Shown here one piece after another: positions 51,055-53,672 of a stretch of DNA of 53,672 nt. The position numbers and the translations under genes were made by a program. Under the pieces are notes generated by a model. It ran no database searches, had not been told where the DNA came from, and saw only the letters and a program-made list of their open reading frames with translations. How positions within the stretch are numbered: position 1 is the first letter of the stretch; each line of letters opens with the position of its first letter. This stretch comes from Candidatus Woesearchaeota archaeon (GTDB lineage Archaea; Nanobdellota; Nanobdellia; Woesearchaeales; JAGVZT01). The DNA lies in contig JAGVZT010000003.1 of assembly GCA_018302335.1 (NCBI GenBank), positions 1 through 53,672 on the forward strand. The letters are read 5' to 3'.

Positions 51055-51492
51055 TTAAATGCTTTTCTCCGCCAGGCGCGAGACGAGGGCGCCGAGGGCG
51101 AGCGAGAGGAGGATAGCTTCCAGCGGAACCCCGAAGGCAGTGGCGCCGAAACGGCCTATGATGTCCCCGGAAATGGCCTGCTGGGCGAACAACGCCCCGA
51201 AGGCGAGCATCGCGAAAGAGAGCGCAGCCACCGGAGCGAGGGATTTCCTGCGCGAGGCGAAGCTCACCTGCCCGGCCTGCTGGTCGCGCAGCCCCAGTGC
51301 GACCGACAACGCGACCCCACCGGAAAGGAAGGAGAACGGGGCCCATGCCGAACTGGGTCCGGTGAGCAGGGGGTAGATGCCCAGGCCCAGCGGGAGGGCG
51401 TAGGCGCTGCTCTTCAGCAGAGCTTTCCGCGACTGCGGCCTGGTGAACCAGAACACAAGCCAGAGCGCGAGGAAGATGAGCGTCGCAATCAT
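51055..51492 (-). CDS. Membrane protein, 145 aa
   Basis: Four hydrophobic segments (ATLIFLALWLVFWFT, YALPLGLGIYPLLTG, FSFLSGGVALSVALGL, VAALSFAMLAFGALFAQQ) and a fifth near the C-terminus (LEAILLSLALGALVSRL). ATG 51492 is 27 bp from the TATA GATTTAAGC (51515-51523); the frame is open further upstream to 51957 but that part runs antisense to pyrG. No family recognised. Its end carries the rpoL promoter. Confidence 0.7.
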   Translation of the reverse strand: MIATLIFLALWLVFWFTRPQSRKALLKSSAYALPLGLGIYPLLTGPSSAWAPFSFLSGGVALSVALGLRDQQAGQVSFASRRKSLAPVAALSFAMLAFGALFAQQAISGDIIGRFGATAFGVPLEAILLSLALGALVSRLAEKSI

Positions 51493-51549
51493 CGCAGCGC
51501 GGATGCTCGTCCTGCTTAAATCTTTGCCGGACCTTCGAGACGGGAAGCC

Positions 51550-51607
51550 CGGCCGCAATGGCGCACGGGTTGCGTGTTGTCTCGCCTGCGGGATGCGTAG
51601 TCCGCGG
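51550..51607 (+). repeat. Dispersed promoter-upstream repeat, right end degenerate
   Basis: Left end CGGCCGCAATGGCGCACGGG, then TTGCGTGTTGTCTCGCCTGC, GGGATGCGTAGTCCGCGGA. The right inverted end is eroded. The left edge is 31 bp from the TATA of the minus membrane-protein gene and the right side abuts the TATA of pyrG (51611-51619). Confidence 0.8.
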
Positions 51608-51641
51608 AACCTTTTTATACTCCAAAGCACATTCTTGACAG

Positions 51642-51713
51642 ATGCCGCAACCGCATCCGCGGTGCCTGATTCTCCTGTATCGGATGGACTCGCCGGAGGC
51701 ACGACATGGCTGA
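51642..51713 (+). CDS. Short leaderless upstream ORF overlapping the pyrG start
   Basis: ATG 51642 lies exactly where a leaderless transcript from TATA TTTTTATAC (51611-51619) should begin, about 27 bp downstream. It encodes 23 codons (MPQPHPRCLILLYRMD...), and its TGA at 51711-51713 lies 5 bases beyond the pyrG ATG (51706), in another frame. The pyrG start has its own GGAGG at 51695-51699. A ribosome that finishes this ORF would end on top of the pyrG start, so it could control CTP synthase by coupling or attenuation. Conservation is not known. Confidence 0.45.
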   Translation: MPQPHPRCLILLYRMDSPEARHG

Positions 51714-53442
51714 GATGCTGCAGGGTTTCGCGGGCACGAGCGACGACCAGGAATTCTATCTCCTCTCCCCTCCGGGCTACAAGATTGGCGCGACCAAGTA
51801 CGTCGTGGTGCTGGGCAGCGTCATCTCGGGAGTCGGCAAGGGCATCTTCTCCGCCTCGCTCGGCAAGGTGCTCCAGGACAAGGGCCTTGCCGTCTCTCCC
51901 CTGAAATTCGACGGCTATCTGAACGTCGATGCGGGCACCCTGAACCCCTACCGCCATGGGGAGGTCTTCGTGCTGGACGATGGCACCGAGTGCGACATGG
52001 ACCTGGGCAACTACGAGCGGTTCCTCCAGAAGAACCTCTCCCGGGAGAACTACCTGACGTCAGGGAAAATCTTCACCATGGTGCTCGACAAGGAGCGCCG
52101 CGGCGGGTATCTGGGGAAGGACGTGCAGTTCGTCCCGCACGTCACCGGCGAGATCATCGGCTTCCTCCGGGAACTGGCGGTGAAGCAGCGCGCGGACGTG
52201 GTGCTGGTCGAGGTCGGCGGCACCGTGGGCGATGTCGAGAACAGCTACTTCATCGAGGCCATGCGGGAGCTCGCCTACGCCGAGGGCGAGGGAAATGTCT
52301 GCTTCGTCAACGTGACCTATATCATGGAGCCGCCTTCGACCGGAGAGCAGAAGAGCAAGGCCGCCCAGCTCGGCGTCAAGCGCCTCCAGGGGCAGGGCAT
52401 CCAGCCCCACGTGGTGGTGTGCCGCTGTCCCACCCCGCTGGAGCAGAAGGTCCGCGAGAAGGTCAGCGTGCATTCCAACGTCCCGCTCGCGCGCGTCATC
52501 GGGCTCGAGGACAAGAGGAGCATCTACGAGGTCCCTGCGCATCTCCGCAAGAGCGGCATCGACCAGGAGATCCTGCGGATACTGCACCTGACGGGCAAGG
52601 ACGACAGCGTCCCTGCGAAGCAATGGGAGGGCTTCGTGTCGCGGGTGCTGCAGCCGAAGCACGAGATTGTCGTCGGCATCACCGGCAAATACACCAAGGT
52701 CAAGGATTCCTACGCGAGCATCCTGCATGCCCTGGAGCACGCCGGCGCGTCGCTCGATGCGCATGTCAGCGTGAAGTGGATAGAGACCACGGAGATCGAG
52801 CAGGGCGCTTCTCCGGACGATGTCCTCGCGGGCGTGCACGGCATCATCGTTCCCGGCGGCTTCGGGAAACGCGGCACCGAGGGAAAAATCGCCTGCGTGC
52901 GTCATGCGCGGGAGCGCAGGGTGCCGTACCTTGGCCTGTGCTTCGGCTTCCAGATGGCAGTCGCGGAGTTCGCGCGCAACGTCTGCGGACTGCAGGGGGC
53001 GAACAGCACCGAACTGGGAGAGACTCCGCACCCGGTGATTGACCTGCTGCCGGAGCAGCACGGCCTCGCAAAGGTCGGCGGGAGCATGCGCCTCGGAGGG
53101 AGGGAGGTGAAGCTCCGGGCCGGAAGTCTGGTGCAGAAGCTGTATGGCAGCTCCACCGTCCGGGAGCGCTTCCGCCACCGCTATGAGGTCAATCCCGCCT
53201 ATATCGATGCGCTCACCCAGAAGGGGCTGCTGTTCTCCGGAGAGGCGGAGGGAATCATGAAGCTGCTCGAACTGCCCGGCCACCCCTTCTTCGTGGGGAC
53301 CCAGGCCCATCCGGAGTTCCGCTCGCGGCCTCTGGAGCCGCATCCGCTCTTCGTCGGCTTCGTCGCGGCGTGCCAAAAGACAGATAAATCCGGCCGTGCT
53401 GCTGGACGCGATGAAGTGCGAGCTGTGCAAGCAGGAGATTGA
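51706..53442 (+). CDS. pyrG: CTP synthase
   Basis: Makes CTP from UTP, ATP and glutamine. Synthetase domain: KYVVVLGSVISGVGKGIFSA (P-loop-like), KFDGYLNVDAGTLNPYRHGE, GTECDMDLGNYERFL, VEVGGTVGDVENSYFIEA, and YIMEPPSTGEQKSKAAQ. Glutaminase domain: GIIVPGGFGKRGTEGKI, nucleophile Cys in YLGLCFGFQMAV, and the late His-Glu in AHPEFRSRP. 578 aa is longer than usual (about 540), with about 15 extra residues at the N-terminus and about 25 at the C-terminus. ATG 51706 follows GGAGG. The transcript has a leader of about 65 nt holding the short upstream ORF. The end overlaps the next gene by 32 bp. Confidence 0.97.
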   Translation: MAEMLQGFAGTSDDQEFYLLSPPGYKIGATKYVVVLGSVISGVGKGIFSASLGKVLQDKGLAVSPLKFDGYLNVDAGTLNPYRHGEVFVLDDGTECDMDLGNYERFLQKNLSRENYLTSGKIFTMVLDKERRGGYLGKDVQFVPHVTGEIIGFLRELAVKQRADVVLVEVGGTVGDVENSYFIEAMRELAYAEGEGNVCFVNVTYIMEPPSTGEQKSKAAQLGVKRLQGQGIQPHVVVCRCPTPLEQKVREKVSVHSNVPLARVIGLEDKRSIYEVPAHLRKSGIDQEILRILHLTGKDDSVPAKQWEGFVSRVLQPKHEIVVGITGKYTKVKDSYASILHALEHAGASLDAHVSVKWIETTEIEQGASPDDVLAGVHGIIVPGGFGKRGTEGKIACVRHARERRVPYLGLCFGFQMAVAEFARNVCGLQGANSTELGETPHPVIDLLPEQHGLAKVGGSMRLGGREVKLRAGSLVQKLYGSSTVRERFRHRYEVNPAYIDALTQKGLLFSGEAEGIMKLLELPGHPFFVGTQAHPEFRSRPLEPHPLFVGFVAACQKTDKSGRAAGRDEVRAVQAGD

Positions 53443-53572
53443 GAGGACCTTTCTCGGCAAGTTGATTGGGACCTACCTGAAGGACGCGAAGGGCAAGAAG
53501 CACACGGTGTGCAGCAGGTGCCAGAAGCTGCGCCAGGGAAAGGACGACATCCTTGCGGCCCTCAAAGCTTAA
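53411..53572 (+). CDS. Small zinc-finger protein, 53 aa
   Basis: Begins MKCELCKQEIERTFLGKLIG and ends with VCSRCQKLRQGKDDILAALK; two CxxC pairs make one small zinc ribbon. I recall this short protein as conserved in many archaea, function unknown. ATG 53411 is about 26 bp after CAGATAAATC (53380-53389), a TATA lying inside the end of pyrG, so it is likely transcribed on its own. It overlaps pyrG by 32 bp in a different frame. Confidence 0.8.
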   Translation: MKCELCKQEIERTFLGKLIGTYLKDAKGKKHTVCSRCQKLRQGKDDILAALKA

Positions 53573-53600
53573 ATATGCTCCTGGCGCTCTGCTCGGCGCT

Positions 53601-53672
53601 GCCCTCGTAGCTCAGTCGCAGAGCGGCTGACTCGTAATCAGCAGGTCGGGGGTTCAAATCCCTCCGGGGGCT
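53601..53672 (+). tRNA. tRNA-Thr (anticodon CGT)
   Basis: Acceptor GCCCTCG pairs with CGGGGGC near the 3' end; D-arm TAGCTCAG..; anticodon stem GCTGA-CTCGTAA-TCAGC gives anticodon CGT; T-loop TTCAAAT. The discriminator base is T, as in archaeal tRNA-Thr. No intron and no encoded CCA is visible (the window ends at base 72). TATA TAAATATG (53570-53577) is about 27 bp upstream. Confidence 0.95.

Noticed and set aside
52060-53460. 466-codon minus-strand frame
   Set aside because: Antisense to CTP synthase; no domain-like features.

Overview
The window is archaeal chromosome. It carries archaeal-type ProRS and GlyRS, HisRS, transcription factor S, RNA polymerase subunit L, an archaeal signal peptidase, a preflagellin/prepilin peptidase, and a tRNA-Thr(CGT) at the right edge. 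Most single genes and operons have a TATA box about 24-30 bp before the start codon, so they should be transcribed as leaderless or near-leaderless mRNA; several start with GTG. Small operons, LURP-one-like proteins, a KaiC-like pseudo-ATPase operon, CARDB/COG1361-like exported proteins and many short lineage-type proteins suggest a DPANN-like (Woesearchaeota/Pacearchaeota-type) archaeon, unusually GC-rich. That placement is inference; no 16S gene is present.

Layout. 1-9.5 kb: short unknown genes, a ThiF/MoeB-like E1 enzyme, a LURP-one-like lipoprotein, an exported beta-rich protein, a phosphodiesterase-fold enzyme, and a PHP / Na-Pi cotransporter / Pcm operon. 9.7-12.6 kb: an AT-richer island with two convergent genes sharing a Cys-rich CGNGxCE module. 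12.7-23.2 kb: housekeeping (GlyRS, ProRS, TFS, signal peptidase), methyltransferases, a HEPN-like pair and a GIY-YIG nuclease. 23.4-36.4 kb: a large cluster of mostly unrecognised genes built around one AAA+ ATPase, with a degenerate AAA paralogue, glycine-zipper membrane proteins and amphipathic-helix proteins. 36.5-39.6 kb: two paralogous membrane-anchored subtilases. 39.8-53.7 kb: exported proteins, a methyltransferase/nucleotidyltransferase fusion, SAM hydrolase, HisRS, Nudix and HAD enzymes, prepilin peptidase, a damaged enolase, rpoL, pyrG and the tRNA.

Two things stand out. First, the 23.4-36.4 kb AAA+ cluster (probably with the neighbouring subtilases) matches no system I know; the sequence suggests a membrane-associated ATPase machine. 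Second, a dispersed repeat of about 60-70 bp with CGGCCG-type inverted ends occurs about 14 times, always between genes. In nearly every case one edge lies 30-45 bp upstream of a TATA box.

Convergent genes commonly overlap, sometimes sharing a CTAG or TTAA stop. The AAA cluster and subtilase genes use Shine-Dalgarno leaders, and three of those leaders begin with a short hairpin. All structural and functional claims come from reading the sequence only.
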